Source: Umbilicaria muhlenbergii (taxonomy: Eukaryota > Ascomycota > Lecanoromycetes > Umbilicariales > Umbilicariaceae). From it: 64,000 nucleotides of DNA. The first letter of the stretch is position 1. Every line of letters begins with the position of its first letter. Shown here one piece after another: positions 47,443 to 59,867 of the stretch. The position numbers and the translations under genes were made by a program. The stretch is taken from NCBI GenBank assembly GCA_000611775.1, contig KK106983.1, positions 2,972,808-3,036,807 of the forward strand. Reading direction: 5' to 3'. Below the pieces are notes generated by a model. The model had not been told where the DNA came from, ran no database searches, and worked only from the letters and a program-made list of their open reading frames with translations.

Positions 47443-48456
47443 ATGCCCTCCTCCTCCATCAAACCCTTCCGGATCCTCTGTCTCCACGGCCAAGGCGTGA
47501 ACGCCGATATCTTTGCCTCTCAGACTGGTCAGCGATATGATGTATCTTCAGTGTAAAGGCCAAAGACTGAATCCAATGCGCTGGCAGTTGCTTTTCGGAA
47601 TTTACTACCCTCCCACTATGATTTCGTCTTCCTCGATGGCCCGGCCACCTGCGATGCTGCCCCGGGCGTTGCGGACTTCTATCCGGGGCCGTACCGGTGC
47701 TGGTATAGCTCTCCGACGACGAAAAAGGTAGCCGCGGCCCATCGATTCATTTCTTCGGTTGTGGAGGAACAGGGTCCTTTTGATGCTGTGATGGGCTTTA
47801 GTCAGGTAAGCATTGCAACCTCACCGAATTATCTCTTCGCCAGAGCGGTCTTGAATCTGGGAGTCCTACCCTAGGAACGACATCTCTGAATTTTCAAATC
47901 TTCGTCTCAAGTCCAAATCCCTTGATTTCATCCTCCCCATCTACCACCCATACTGATCCTCCACCTTAAGGGAGCCGCAGTCGCCGCGTCAATAATTCTC
48001 CACCACCAAATCGACCACCCGTCAGCCCCTCCCCTCTTCGCCGCAGCCATCTTCATGAACTCGCCCATCCCCTTCTCGAAAAACACCGACCACGGCATCG
48101 ACACCCGCTCCGCATTCGGCCTCAACCCTTCGCACCCCATCCGAGCCGCCTGCTTGACCAAAGTCCCGGACCATCTAATCACTGACGCCGCCTACCTGAA
48201 AGGCGAAAAGGCGGCGACGCACGAGACGTACTATCAGATGTTCCATCCGACCGCCGACGATGTTCGCATCGCCATCCCCACCGCGCACGTTTATGGACGC
48301 AAGGATAAGTGGCGCTTGCATAGTATCGATCTGGTTAACCTCTGTGATCGGAAGCGCACTATCGTGTTTGAGCATGATGGCGGGCATGAGATCCCCAGGT
48401 CGGTTAGTGAGGAGATTTGTGATGTGGTCGAGACGGTCTTTTCGAGGATTGGGTGA
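47443..48456 (+). CDS. FSH1-family serine hydrolase, LovG-like
   Basis: The three-exon model is 47443-47527, 47588-47805 and 47971-48456, giving 262 aa, the normal length for the family. Near the N-terminus is ILCLHGQGVNADIF, then FLDGPATCDAAPGV and FYPGPYRCWY, both characteristic of FSH1. The nucleophile elbow GFSQG is split by intron 2 (Ser about 100). The acid is probably Asp near 213 (GRKDKW) and the base His about 240 (GGHEIP). LovG, which frees the chain from the lovastatin PKS LovF, belongs to this family. The gene lies 3 kb from an HR-PKS that lacks a thioesterase, so a chain-release or proof-reading role is the natural inference. It is convergent with the next gene. Confidence 0.87.
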
Positions 48457-49225
48457 ATGGATTTGTGAGTTTGTTTTGTTGAGGGTTTGGAGTGGGAGAG
48501 CTACTGGAGTTTAATTTACTGTTGGGAAAGTGATTGAGATATGTGCTCGACAATTTTGATGTCAATGACGGGTATTTTGATCTTTTTATCTACTTATCTC
48601 ACATGTGCCATGCGGCTAAAGGGCTCGCTGTGGAGGAAATTCATCTCTTTCCCGTGCTGTGATTGCTTCCTAAAACTCGGAGCTATGGTAGTCATGCACG
48701 GAGCTTCAATCCCTCAATTCTCAAATCCCTCAATCTCAAACCCTCCATCTCAAATCCTCAATCCCATATCCTCAATCTCAAATCCTCGATCCCATATCCT
48801 CAATCTCAAATCCTCGATCCCAAATCCTCAATCGGTTAATGATAACCTGATTGATATGGTGATCAAACAGACCAGAACTGTCACCGCCGCTGCTGAGTCC
48901 GTTGCGCTGCTGGGGGATGTTTTGGTGGGAGAGGGAGATGGAGATGAAGATAGAAAGGTAAGTGCTAGAAATGAGTTTTGGTATTAACCGTATTATGAGA
49001 GCTGGGTTTGGTGGTGTTTGGTTAGAGATGATGCTATGAGGAACTATTTGAGGTCCTTGGGTTATAGTGATCTGCTTTTTTTCTCTCCTTTGCTGGATGG
49101 ATGAAGAAGTCTGCGTTTTGCCTTTGCGTCTTTACGGTGCGGTCGATTTCCTGCTTCTGCGCTCAGAGAAAAACTCGGCAAAGAAAAATTCAATCAGTTC
49201 TGAAATTCTATGGCTCTAACTATAA
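48457..49225. other. Intergenic region between convergent hydrolase genes
   Basis: This carries the 3' flanks of both hydrolase genes and a minisatellite. No gene is supported. Confidence 0.5.
48706..48833. repeat. Degenerate 28-bp minisatellite
   Basis: CTCAAATCCTCAATCCCAT-type units repeat across about 128 bp. The last part shows a 28-bp period (ATCCTCAATCTCAAATCCTC plus GATCCCAT), built from a shorter TCAAATCC/TCAATCC motif. Confidence 0.8.
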
Positions 49226-50335
49226 TCACAACTCCCCCGCCAAACACCCCCTCACAAACTCCGCCTGCATCCTCGCCAACACCGGAAAGTCCTCCCCGCT
49301 CAAAACGTTCAAATGCCCCTTCCCCACCGCCACATGCACCTTCTTCGGCGCCGGAAACGTCGCAAACAGCTCCAGCTGCCCCGCCGGCTTCGAAATCGCG
49401 TCTAGCTCCGGCACGATCATCAACACGGGTGTGGGCGCCATGTGCGCCATTATCCCGTGCGGCTGCCACATGACGATCTTGTAGTAGCTCTGCAGCGTCG
49501 TGCGGTTCTCGTACCGCGGCGCCCCGCGCGACTTGGCGTTCATCATGTAGTCGAGTTCTTCTTTGTCGGCGCCGATGCCCATGCCGGCGGGGTTCTCGCC
49601 GCGGGCCGTCAGCACGGGCAGGAAGGCGGGCGCGTTGCCCGCCGCTTGCGACTCGCGGTCGCGCATCGATTTCAAAAGCACCTTTGGGAATTTGTCGGGC
49701 GTTAGCGAGAAGTCGAGGAGGGGGCAGATGGCGATGCAGAGGGCGGCGCGCTTGTCGAGGGAGGCGGCGCAGAGGGCGACGGTGCCGGCGAAGGACATGC
49801 CCCAGAAGCAGATCTGGGATGGGTTGACCAAAGGGTGCGTGGAGAGGAATGTGAGGGCGTCGGAGTAGTCGGAGACTTGTTTCATGGGGTCGATCTCGTT
49901 GCGTGGAGTGCCGTCGGAGAGACCGAGGGAGCGCGGGTCGTAGATTAGGGCGGTGATGTTGGAGAGTTGGAATTGGGAGGCCACTTCTGGGACGAACATT
50001 TCTTTGACGCAGTTGAACTGGGGGGGGAGGGTTGGTTAGCTTTTTGGGCATGTCAAATAGGTGACGCTCGTGTCTCCATTGCGGAGAGCTGCTGTTTGGA
50101 GGGCTAACTTTGGCAGGCCCGTGTCTCGAAGCGGTTGCGAGAGAATTGGGTTGGTTACATGCAGGTCAGAGGTTCAACGAATCGCATCTGCTGTAGCGAG
50201 TGCAAAGATTGAACATGGACTTACACCCGGAGTAATAATAATAGCAGGCCCGTATGAAGCAGCAGGATACAGACACCCTCGAATCGTGAGGCCGTCTAGA
50301 GTCTTGAACTCGACATCTTCGTGGTGCGTCGCCAT
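49226..50335 (-). CDS. Alpha/beta hydrolase of the fungal polyketide-transferase family
   Basis: The two-exon model is 50335-50225 and 50017-49226, giving 300 aa. It begins [20 protein letters not shown], with the intron inside the conserved TPGFNCVKEM strand-loop. The nucleophile motif is GMSFAGT (Ser about 112). The acid lies in PELDA and the base in GKGHLNVL. Family hallmarks [11 protein letters not shown] and [11 protein letters not shown] are intact. Members, including the fumagillin polyketide transferase (AF380/Fma-AT), act in trans on HR-PKS chains, handing them to an acceptor or hydrolysing them. It is divergent from the PKS across a 1.14-kb shared promoter, which strongly ties it to the same pathway. 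A dienelactone-hydrolase-like esterase is the fallback reading. Confidence 0.87.
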
Positions 50336-51475
50336 CTTTGTTGTACTCGGGATTTTGATACGATATGAGGCGATTTACCGTCCTTTCGGTGCCTTCCTAG
50401 AAGTTGTCTATGTGACAAACTATCTTGGGGTACCTCAAGGTCTCGCTGAGTCTTGGTCCACGAGCTCTGTACCTTCAGACACGAGCACGGAGAACCGCAG
50501 GGAGCTGTTATACTGTGATTGTCATCTCATTATCCGAGGTCTATCGTCCATGGGTGTAGTACCCTCAAGGCTACCAATTTCTGGCGCCCTTTGTGCGTAT
50601 CTAGACGGACCGTAACTCCGAGCCCCGTCAGCTGCCTTGGAGAGTGTGTCAATGGCTGTACCACGTCCATGCATGATACGAGTCATGGTGAAGTGGTCAG
50701 GGTTACTGCGTTTCAGTCATCACTAAGGTATGCTTGAAAGCGGTGAGAATTGAAGGATGGTATGTAGGCTACTTCGTTAACTATTATGCGGTTGAGAAAG
50801 TCTCGTGAACATCAACCCGTCGTATCATTTTGTTGATTGCTGAAACTTACCCGGGTGACCCGAGGCAGATCCATGGCGGAATCCTTGCATGAACTGCATG
50901 ACGCAGATAAGAAATTAGCGGTGCATCGCATGTGTTGTACAAGGCTGGATGCACATGCAAGTAAGAGATCCAGTCCCAAACGCTCCTTCTGCACCCTTTG
51001 TACGGAGTCGGAAACACCGTAATAAGCACGGAAAGTCCTTGGTCTATCTCACCGAAGAGGATCCTTAAGTGGGAAGTCGCAAAGTGGGGCAGAAGTCAAA
51101 AAGTCAAGCCTCAAGCTGATGACACCATGTGTACACTAGTATTTCAATGTCATCCTGAGAGTGCGGAGGGTTGATCTGGAGCGGTCCAGTCATGGCGATG
51201 AGGGGTATCAGTAGAACCAAGTAAAAGTGCCCCAAGGGCAATCAGCTCGTTTTCTGCAACCACGGGCCTAATATTCCCGATCATGATCACTAAAGGGATC
51301 GTGATTGGTTGATTGAAATGTCACCAGGCAATTTTTCATATATCAGTAACTCAATATCCATATATAGCCGAGGTCCCAATCTCCGCTGTGTATAAAGAGT
51401 CATCAAGGGAACACATTGGTGTGCAAGACGAAGACGTCGACACCTTAAGCTGCAAGCCCTTCAGCAGACTTCCAG
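50336..51475. promoter_or_regulatory. Bidirectional promoter region, hydrolase / HR-PKS
   Basis: This is the region between two divergent cluster genes. TATATAG at 51361-51367 is about 110 bp before the PKS ATG and may be its TATA box. A near-direct repeat, GATCATGAT (51279-51287) and GATCGTGAT (51297-51305), followed by TGGTTGATTG, lies about 170-200 bp upstream and could be a regulator site. No cluster regulator gene is seen in the window. Confidence 0.45.
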
Positions 51476-54400
51476 ATGGCAATCAACGACTCGGGTGCCG
51501 AACGGCACAGTTCACACCGTGTCGAACATACTTCTTCCAGCGAACGAGGATATGTTCAGGATCCCATTGCCATCGTCGGCATGGCATGTCGCCTACCCGG
51601 TGATAGCAATTCACCGCATAAACTTTGGGAATTCCTTAGGCAAGGAGGGATTGCCAAGAACGATGCTCCGGCTACCAGGTTCAACCTAAAAACCCACCAC
51701 GATGGGTCGAGACGGCCAAAGACTATGAGATCTCCCGGTGGGATGTTCCTCGAAAGTATCAACCCTCAAGACTTCGATGCTCCATTCTTCGGAATCTCAC
51801 GGACGGATGCGATTGCAATGGATCCTCAACAACGTCAACTCCTTGAAGTTGTGTACGAATGCCTCGAGAACGCCGGCCTCACCATGGACGACATGAGCGG
51901 AGCCCCAGTAGGCTGCTTTGTGGGTTCATACGCCGTTGGTATGTCCATTCGCTAGGGGGCAATTCACGAGTCTTTTGTGACCAGATGCGTCATAGATTAC
52001 GCCGACATGCAAGCGCGCGATCCAGAGGACAGGGCTCCTTCCATTACAGTCGGCGTAGGTCGGGCAATTCTGAGTAATAGGATCAGCCATTTCCTCAACA
52101 TCAAAGGACCCAGGTAAGATGCAAGCTCTCCAAGTACTCCATGGGCAATGAAGCTCACATCGCAAAGTATGACGATAGATACGGCCTGTTCTGGCAGCTT
52201 GGTGTCAGTAGACGTCGCCTGCCGGTACTTGCAGTCAGGAGAAATCAATGGAGCAATTGTCGCTGCGGCAAACTTGTATCTCAGGTGAGTCCTCTGTTCT
52301 TCTGCAATTCCGTGGAGGTGTAGTTGGATTAACATGTGGTCAAAGTCCTGAACATAACATGGACGGTACGTCCCGCCCGCCCCCACCTCGTTAAAACGAG
52401 CGCTAACCGTATGAACACTAGGCGGCGCCATGAAAGGAGCCTCGTCTCTTTCGGGAAAATGCCACACTTTCGACGTCAAAGCCGATGGCTATATCAAGGC
52501 AGAAGGTGTAAACGCCGTTCTCTTGAAGCGTCTTGATGATGCAATTAGAGATGGCGATCCTATCAGAGCCGTTATACGTGGCTCAGCAACAAACAGTGAC
52601 GGGCGAACACCTGGAATTGCAAGTCCGAGCTCGGAAGCGCAAGCAACTGCTATTCGAGCAGCTTATGCCCACGCAGGCATTCATGATTTCAACGCAACCA
52701 CATATATAGAGTGCCATGGTACCGGCACTCAGGTGAGCGTTCTTCTTTGAGTACTCTGTGGATGCTGGTTGACAAGAATCTAGGCTGGAGACCCTACAGA
52801 AGTTGCCGGTGTCTCCTCAGTGTTTGCCGGTTCTCGCCATCAAGATGAACCATTGTTCATTGGATCTGTATGTCGAAATTTTCATTTCCAGACTCGTGTA
52901 ATATTTGCAAAGGCCAGAAAGATTTCCAACTTCTCATTTTCTCAAGCAACGAATATTCAGTACTGACGCATACGCATTGATAACAGATCAAAAGCAACAT
53001 TGGCCATTCTGAACCTGCTGCAGGTATTTCCGGGCTTTTGAAGACCATTCTTTCAATCGAGAATGGCATCATCCCTGGCAATCCCACTTTCATCACTCCA
53101 AACCCAAAGAGTAGGTGGATCATCTGATACAAGCACTTTGTACTCTCACTAAGCAAACGTTCTAACACGCTTTGATAGTTGACTTCCGTACCCTCAAGGT
53201 CCACGCAACAAGGACCGCAGTCCCATGGCCAAATGTTCCACTTCGGCGAGCTAGCGTTAATTCTTTCGGATACGGAGGATCAAACGCTCATGTCATCTTG
53301 GAGGAGCCAAAGATGTTAACGCAAGATGCAACCCCGACTCATATTTCATCCTACATGATGGATACAGACGACTTTTTTGCTGACGAAGAGTCTACGAGAC
53401 CCTTCACTCTAGTTTTCTCTGCAAATGATGAAAGCTCGGTACAAGCCTACTGCAAAGCCATCCGCCAGCACCTCATGAATCCAAGCGTCAGGGTTAAACT
53501 CACTGATCTATCATACACTCTCTCGGAACGAAGGACGCATCACTTCAATCGAGCATACATAGTTGCCAAAGATACGAATTTAAGCGAAAGCTCGTTTGTG
53601 TTTGGCAAGAAGAGCATCGAGGCCCCTAAGATTGGATTTGTCTTCACTGGTCAAGGGGCTCAGTGGTCACAAATGGGCAAAGGTCTCTGTGACACCTTTC
53701 CGGCCGCTAGACTGGTTCTTCAGCATCTCGATGACGTACTTCAAAGTATACCAGATCCGCCGTCCTGGTCGCTATTTAGTAAGCTAGCCCTAAACATTAA
53801 TCATCAAAACTCTTCTAATGTTTGCAGGTGAACTTGTGGAACCCCGAAATCCCGAGCTACTTCGACAGCCAGAGTTTTCTCAGCCATTGGTCACTGCTCT
53901 TCAACTGGTCATCCTTACCGTCCTCGAAGACTGGGGTGTTAGTCCGCAATCCGTTGTTGGTCATTCGTCCGGTGAGATAGCGGCTGCTTGCGCTGCTGGC
54001 TATCTTTCAAGGGAATCTGCCATCAAAGTCGCCTTCTACAGAGGTCGAGCTGCTAAAGACTGCAACCGTAACGATCAAAAGCCCGTGGGAATGCTTGCTG
54101 TTGGTCTCGGCCCTGACGAAGCCTCCAAATACCTTCATGGTATGGAAGATTTGGTTCAAATTGCTTGCTTCAATAGCCCACAAAGTGTTACACTCTCAGG
54201 GAGCCTCGGTGCATTGAAGGATGTCAAGGACCGTCTGGTTGAAGATCATCATTTTGCTCGATTGCTACAGGTCGATCTGGCCTATCATTCAAAATTCATG
54301 ACCGAGATTGGTGACTACTACGAAGAATTGCTCCTACAAGACTTTGAGCCGGTCTCTGCTAAGATTGGGAACGTAGTAATGTTTTCATCAGTTCTTGGCC

Positions 54401-57400
54401 GTCCGATGGACCAGATGAGCGACGCCAGTTACTGGAAAAGCAATATGGTATCTCCAGTACTATATGATCAAGCTCTCCACGCGATGCTCTCCGAGCAGGA
54501 AAGCGCAGACTTCCTCATTGAAATTGGACCAAGCGGCGCTCTTGCTGGCCCCATCAGTCAGATCAACAAGGCGCTACCGAAACAAGGCGGCAATGTTCAA
54601 TACTGCGCAGCCTTGAGCAGAGGTCAAGACTCTGTCAAGTCGCTGTTCGAAGTGGCGGGTCGGCTGTTTGTGTGCGGGGGCAGTGTCAATATGGCAAATG
54701 TGAATAGGGACGGCGTAGGCGTCGACGCTTTTCGACCATCAGTAATCACTGATCTCCCAAATTATTCCTGGAATCATTCAAATCAATATTGGTATGAGAG
54801 CGAAGCTAGCAAGGAATGGCGCAACCGTCTGTTTCCACATCACGACCTGCTCGGGAGCAAAGTACTTGGTGCCTCCTGGCTTTCACCTTCCTGGAGAAAA
54901 ACATTGCGAGTTGAAGATCTGCCTTGGCTCAAAGACCATAAGGTAAGAGCTTCTTTGCTTCCGGCTAATTACTCTAACATTTTGCGTAGATGGGTGCTGA
55001 AATTGTGTTCCCCGCCGCTGGGTTTATGGCAATGGCCGTCGAAGCAATTTCTCAAAGTCATGAAGCTTCTTGTCTCCTTGAAGGGAAGAATCGATTCAAG
55101 CAACCATGCTACAGGCTTCGCAATCTTACATTCTCGAAAGCTTTAGTTTTGGAGGAGGGTAAGGAACACAAGATCATGCTCACACTAAGCCCACGCCCTG
55201 GACCAAAGGACTCATGGCATGACTACAAGGTTCTCTCATTGACAGAGGATATCTGGAGTGAACACAGTCGTGGACTTGTTAAGATTGAAGAGGATGCTGA
55301 ATATAGTAAGTGTACCTGTTATAAACAATTTCGAGTAAAGATTTTAACAACGTTATAGCGGCGCCAGCAGAGGCCTTGAAACCTCTAGAACATACTACTC
55401 CCGGTTCATTATGGTACAAGGCCATGCATGATGCTGGATACAATTTCGGTCCTTTGTTCCAGAAGCATCTGGAGGTTGAGTCAGTGTCTGGCCAGCGACA
55501 CAGTCGATCCATTGTATCGCTTGAAGAGATAGAAGCAACGTACTCGCAATCGCCGTACCCACTCCATCCAATATGTATCGATGGGTGCTTACAAACTTGC
55601 GCTCCATCCCTCTGGAAAGGCAATAGAGCTGGTGTCTCTGACGTCTTAGTTCCAGCAATGATTGACGACATCATGATTGCTACGAAGACACCACTGCCTG
55701 AGACGGCCACCTCTGTTGCTTCATCGAAATATGTTGGTGTGGGACGACCTGAAGAAAGCAAGAGCTACATGTCCGATGCTTCAATATATGATCCGGCAAC
55801 TAGCTCGTTACTATTCCAAGTCTCAGGTCTTCGTTATCATAAGCTCGATACTCAGGAGAATCTCTACGCAGCGCATAATTACAGTCGTGTTGTGTGGAAG
55901 CCTGACATCACCTGGCTCTCTCGGGATGGGCTTCTAGACCTCGACTCGAAGGACCTTAGCAGCAGTTCAACAAGCAGCGGAGACCATGCTTGGACCGTGG
56001 CAAACGAGATCATTGATCTCGTAGCGCACAAGAAACCCAATGTAAATGTTATGGAAGTCAACATGATCTCCAAGGACTTGACAAGTGTGTGGCTCGATGG
56101 CAGTCTTTCGGAGAAATCAATCAGAGCAGCTAGCCGGACATTTCATTACGTGTCGGTTGACGCCGTAGCTCTGATAGATGCTCAGGAGAAGTATTCAGCA
56201 CACGGCAACACCCAATTCAGCGTGCTTGATATCACTAGACCTGCAGATGAGGTTCCACCGATCGAAACAGCGGTTGATCTTGTTATCCTTCGAATGGTAT
56301 GTCTTTCCTTCTAATGCAATAGAGAATGAAGGTAGTCAATGAAACTAAACAACACATCATTAGCCAAATCAATCACCAGCAGTTGTTGCAACGGTTCTTC
56401 AGAACGCCCGCAAATTCTTGTGTGATGGCGGTCATGTCTTACTCTTGGTGCATAGTCTTTCTTGTGAGTATTCGTCCCTTGATCGAAACCGGGATAATCA
56501 ATTCTGATATATGATACAGACGAAAACCCTTCTCTAGAGGACATGGTTATCGTAGATACCAAAAATCAGGTACGCCGGAGAAAGATATGTAAGACGAGTA
56601 CTGTTGCTAACGAGATATTGTAGCATTGTAATGGGCACACCGAGTTGGCCACCATTTTCGAGACAAGTGACTTCTGCAACACAAGCTATTTGCCTTTTGA
56701 GGATTCGGACACTCTAAGCTCAGCTTACCTATCTGCGGCCAAGTCTAGTGACCCTAGTTCCCTATCGTCTGATCGTCAGATTGACTTGGTCTATTTTGCG
56801 AGCCCACCTGCACTGGTGACTAAGGTAAGAAACGGCTTGCAGCAGCTTGGGTGGCAGATATCTGAGCATGACTTGCCGTTTGAGCGAGTCCAGCCAAAGA
56901 GGACAGTCTTGGTATTGGATGGCCTCTCCTCCCCAATACTCCCAACTATAACTGCGGATCAGTGGGAAGCTCTAAAGCATCTTACCAGCGTTGGCAGTAG
57001 GATTCTCTGGGTTACGGAGGGCTCTCAGCTTGACGTAACAAACCCTCACAATGCGATGATTCATGGGCTTGCACGAACTGTCCGATCAGAAGATCCGAGT
57101 ATCAGCCTGACTACCTTAGACGTCGAGAACGGTGAAGGCAGCGAGACTGTTGCGGCCGTTGATTGTATACTAAAGGCCCTTGGTCAATCCGCTCCCAAAA
57201 CACATCTGGAGAACGAATTTGTTGAGCGGAGTGGCGTTATACACGTCAGCAGAATTCAACCGGATCACAACATCAATCACGCCGAGAAGGAGGATGCCCA
57301 CGGCGCAGATCCTGTGGTCAGGGATTTGCATGAGGCAGAGACTTGTATTCGACTTAGGTGCGAACGAATCGGGACCATTGATTCTATCTGTTATGCAGAA

Positions 57401-59867
57401 GTCGCTGCGACGGAACTCCCTCTCGAAGAAAACTGTGTTGAAGTCGAGCTTGCTGCAGCGGGTTTGAATTTCAAGGTACTCCTACCACTTGGTAATTTTG
57501 AAGCCTTCGCACCTGCTTACAATAACATAGGACGTGGCAACTACAATGGGTATTGTGCCGGAGAATCAATATCTTTTAGGACTTGAAGGTGCCGGAACCG
57601 TTCGAAGAGTTGGTAAAGCAGCAAATGACTACAAGATCGGCGAGCGAGTTGTCGTTTTCAAGAAAGGCACTTTCGGAAACAGGGTTATAGCTACGAGAGA
57701 ACGTGTTCACCATATACCTGACACTATGTCTTTCGAGGTGAGACGCTATCGGGTCTAATATACGTGAGGGCTAGCTGATACGTAAATTAGGAAGCATCAA
57801 CGCTGACCAGTGTCTATCTGACGGCGATATACAGTATCTTCGATCTTGCGAATACACAGAAGGGTCATGTGAGTTATACCATACGTCTTTCGAAACCCAA
57901 GTCTGACTTTCACAGAACGTCTTGATCCACTCTGCCACTGGTGGACTTGGGATAGCTTGCATCCAGCTATGTCACTACTTAGGGGCGAAGGTGAAATAAA
58001 CAGAACTCGAAGTCTTGAGACAACATTTGTTCTGACACGCTTAGGTCTATGCAACCGTGGGCACCGACGAGAAACGCGAGTTCCTGATGACGAATTTTGG
58101 GATCCCATCTTCGAATATTTTCAGCTCGCGGTCTACGACCTTTGCTTCTCAGCTCATGCGCGCTACAGATGGCTATGGTGTCGACGTGGTCTTAAATTCC
58201 CTAACAGGAGACCTTCTCGATGAATCATGGCGCTGCATTGCTCCAGGCGGCACCATGGTCGAACTTGGGAAGAAAGACATGCTTGATCGGAATATCTTGT
58301 CCATGGAACCATTCGGACGCAACGCTTCTTATCGATGCTTTGATATGTCCCATGAATATGTCTCTGATACGGTGATCGGCAGGTTCGTCAAGGTTTATGT
58401 CAGGTCTTACAAGCTTAATACTGATATTGATGATAGGCTCATGGGGCACATGTTTGATCTACTAGACAACGGGCACGTAAAGCCAATATACCCCATCAAG
58501 ACCTTTTCATTCGAGGATATCCCTTCCGCTTTCCGCTACATGCGGGGTGCTAACCACATCGGCAAAATCGTCATATCCAACGGTGGCAACAGCGACATTC
58601 AGGTTTCGGTGAGTTTGATCCACCTTATCTACAGAAAGAGTGAAGCTGAGAACTCTAGGTCCGGCCTGCACCACGCACGCTCACGTTCAAGAGTGATACG
58701 TCAATTCTTATTGTTGGCGGCTTGAAAGGACTGTGCGGAAGTCTGGCCTGCTACCTTGCCCGACTTGGTGCTAAGCATCTAGTGGTGCTTTCCCGAAGCG
58801 GCTATGCTGACAAGAAGTCTCAAGCCATTCTGAAGGATCTCTATGCCGAAGGCTGCCAGGTTGACCTCGCGCAAGGAGATGTCGCTGTTATAGATGACGT
58901 CAGGCGCTGTTTCAGACAAGCTACTGTTCCCATCGGCGGCATCATTCAAGGCGCTATGGTTCTCAGGGTAAGCAATCATGGAATTTGATTGCGGGTGCCA
59001 CTACTGAAATGTTAACAGGATAAAATCTTCACCTCCATGACCATCGAGGAATACCACGAAACGATCAATTGTAAGGTCGGGGGCACCTGGAATCTTCACA
59101 ACGTTGCTCTGGAACAGAACCTCTCTCTCGACTTCTTCACCATGCTCTCCAGTATCTCCGGTGTGGTGGGTCAGAAAGGTCAAGCCAACTACGCAGCTGC
59201 CAACGTCTTCCTCGACGCTTTCGCCGGTTTTCGACGAAAGTTCGGTCTGCGAGCTTGTTCTGTGGATTTGGGCGCCATCGAGGACGTCGGGTATATGAGC
59301 GAGCATACGGATCTGCTGGCTGGTTTCAATTCGGCGGCCGCTTTGACTCCGATCAACGAAGGCCTACTTCACAAGATCGTTCGGTTTTCAATCATCCAGC
59401 AGGTCTCACCGATCAACAACGCGAGCGACGCTCAAATGATCACGAGCGTTGCCGCACCCCAGCAAGAGAACTCCTGGCTGCTGGCAGACGCTCGGTTCGG
59501 CGGCCTCTGTTTCGGCAGTACCCTTGTTGGTCAGGGATCCGACAGCAAAGACGGCTCGAAAGAGATCCAAGCGTTCCTCCTCATGGTCAAGAGTCGAGCT
59601 GACAGTTTGGCCATTCTCAACGCCACGCTCGAAATTGTCAACAGGCAGTTCGTCACGTCGCTGCGTCTGTCTGAGCCTATGGAGCCGGCGAAGCCGCTGA
59701 GCAGCTATGGGTTGGATTCGCTCGCTTCCGTCGAATTTCGCAATTGGGCACGGATGGAGCTGGGTGCGGAGCTTACGACGCTGGAGATTACTAATGCGAC
59801 GTCGTTGATTTCGTTGTGCGAGAAGATCATTTCGAAGGTTACGCCGGCGACTAATGGGATGGCTTGA
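51476..59867 (+). CDS. Highly reducing polyketide synthase (HR-PKS)
   Basis: A 20-exon model gives 2429 aa with every frame joining: 51476-51938, 51996-52113, 52168-52284, 52346-52365, 52422-52732, 52784-52867, 52987-53110, 53179-53778, 53828-54942, 54990-55305, 55359-56296, 56364-56463, 56520-56569, 56624-57475, 57531-57737, 57791-57868, 57916-57990, 58045-58608, 58659-58967 and 59019-59867. Domains: KS about 28-420 (DTACSGS Cys201, HGTGT, NIGHSE); AT about 560-880 (GHSSG); DH about 945-1235 (His in [12 protein letters not shown], Asp in CIDGCLQ); a psiMT/psiKR core about 1235-1690 lacking the SAM glycine motif; ER about 1695-2010 (SATGGLGIA); KR about 2045-2240 ([19 protein letters not shown]); ACP about 2340-2415 (GLDSL). 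There is no thioesterase. It should make a reduced, unmethylated linear chain. Confidence 0.93.

Noticed and set aside
47040-47540. Overlapping genes on both strands upstream of FSH1
   Set aside because: No family features. The region overlaps the FSH1 promoter and first exon.
55900-57350. Active C-methyltransferase domain in the PKS
   Set aside because: No glycine-rich SAM-binding motif could be found in the region.
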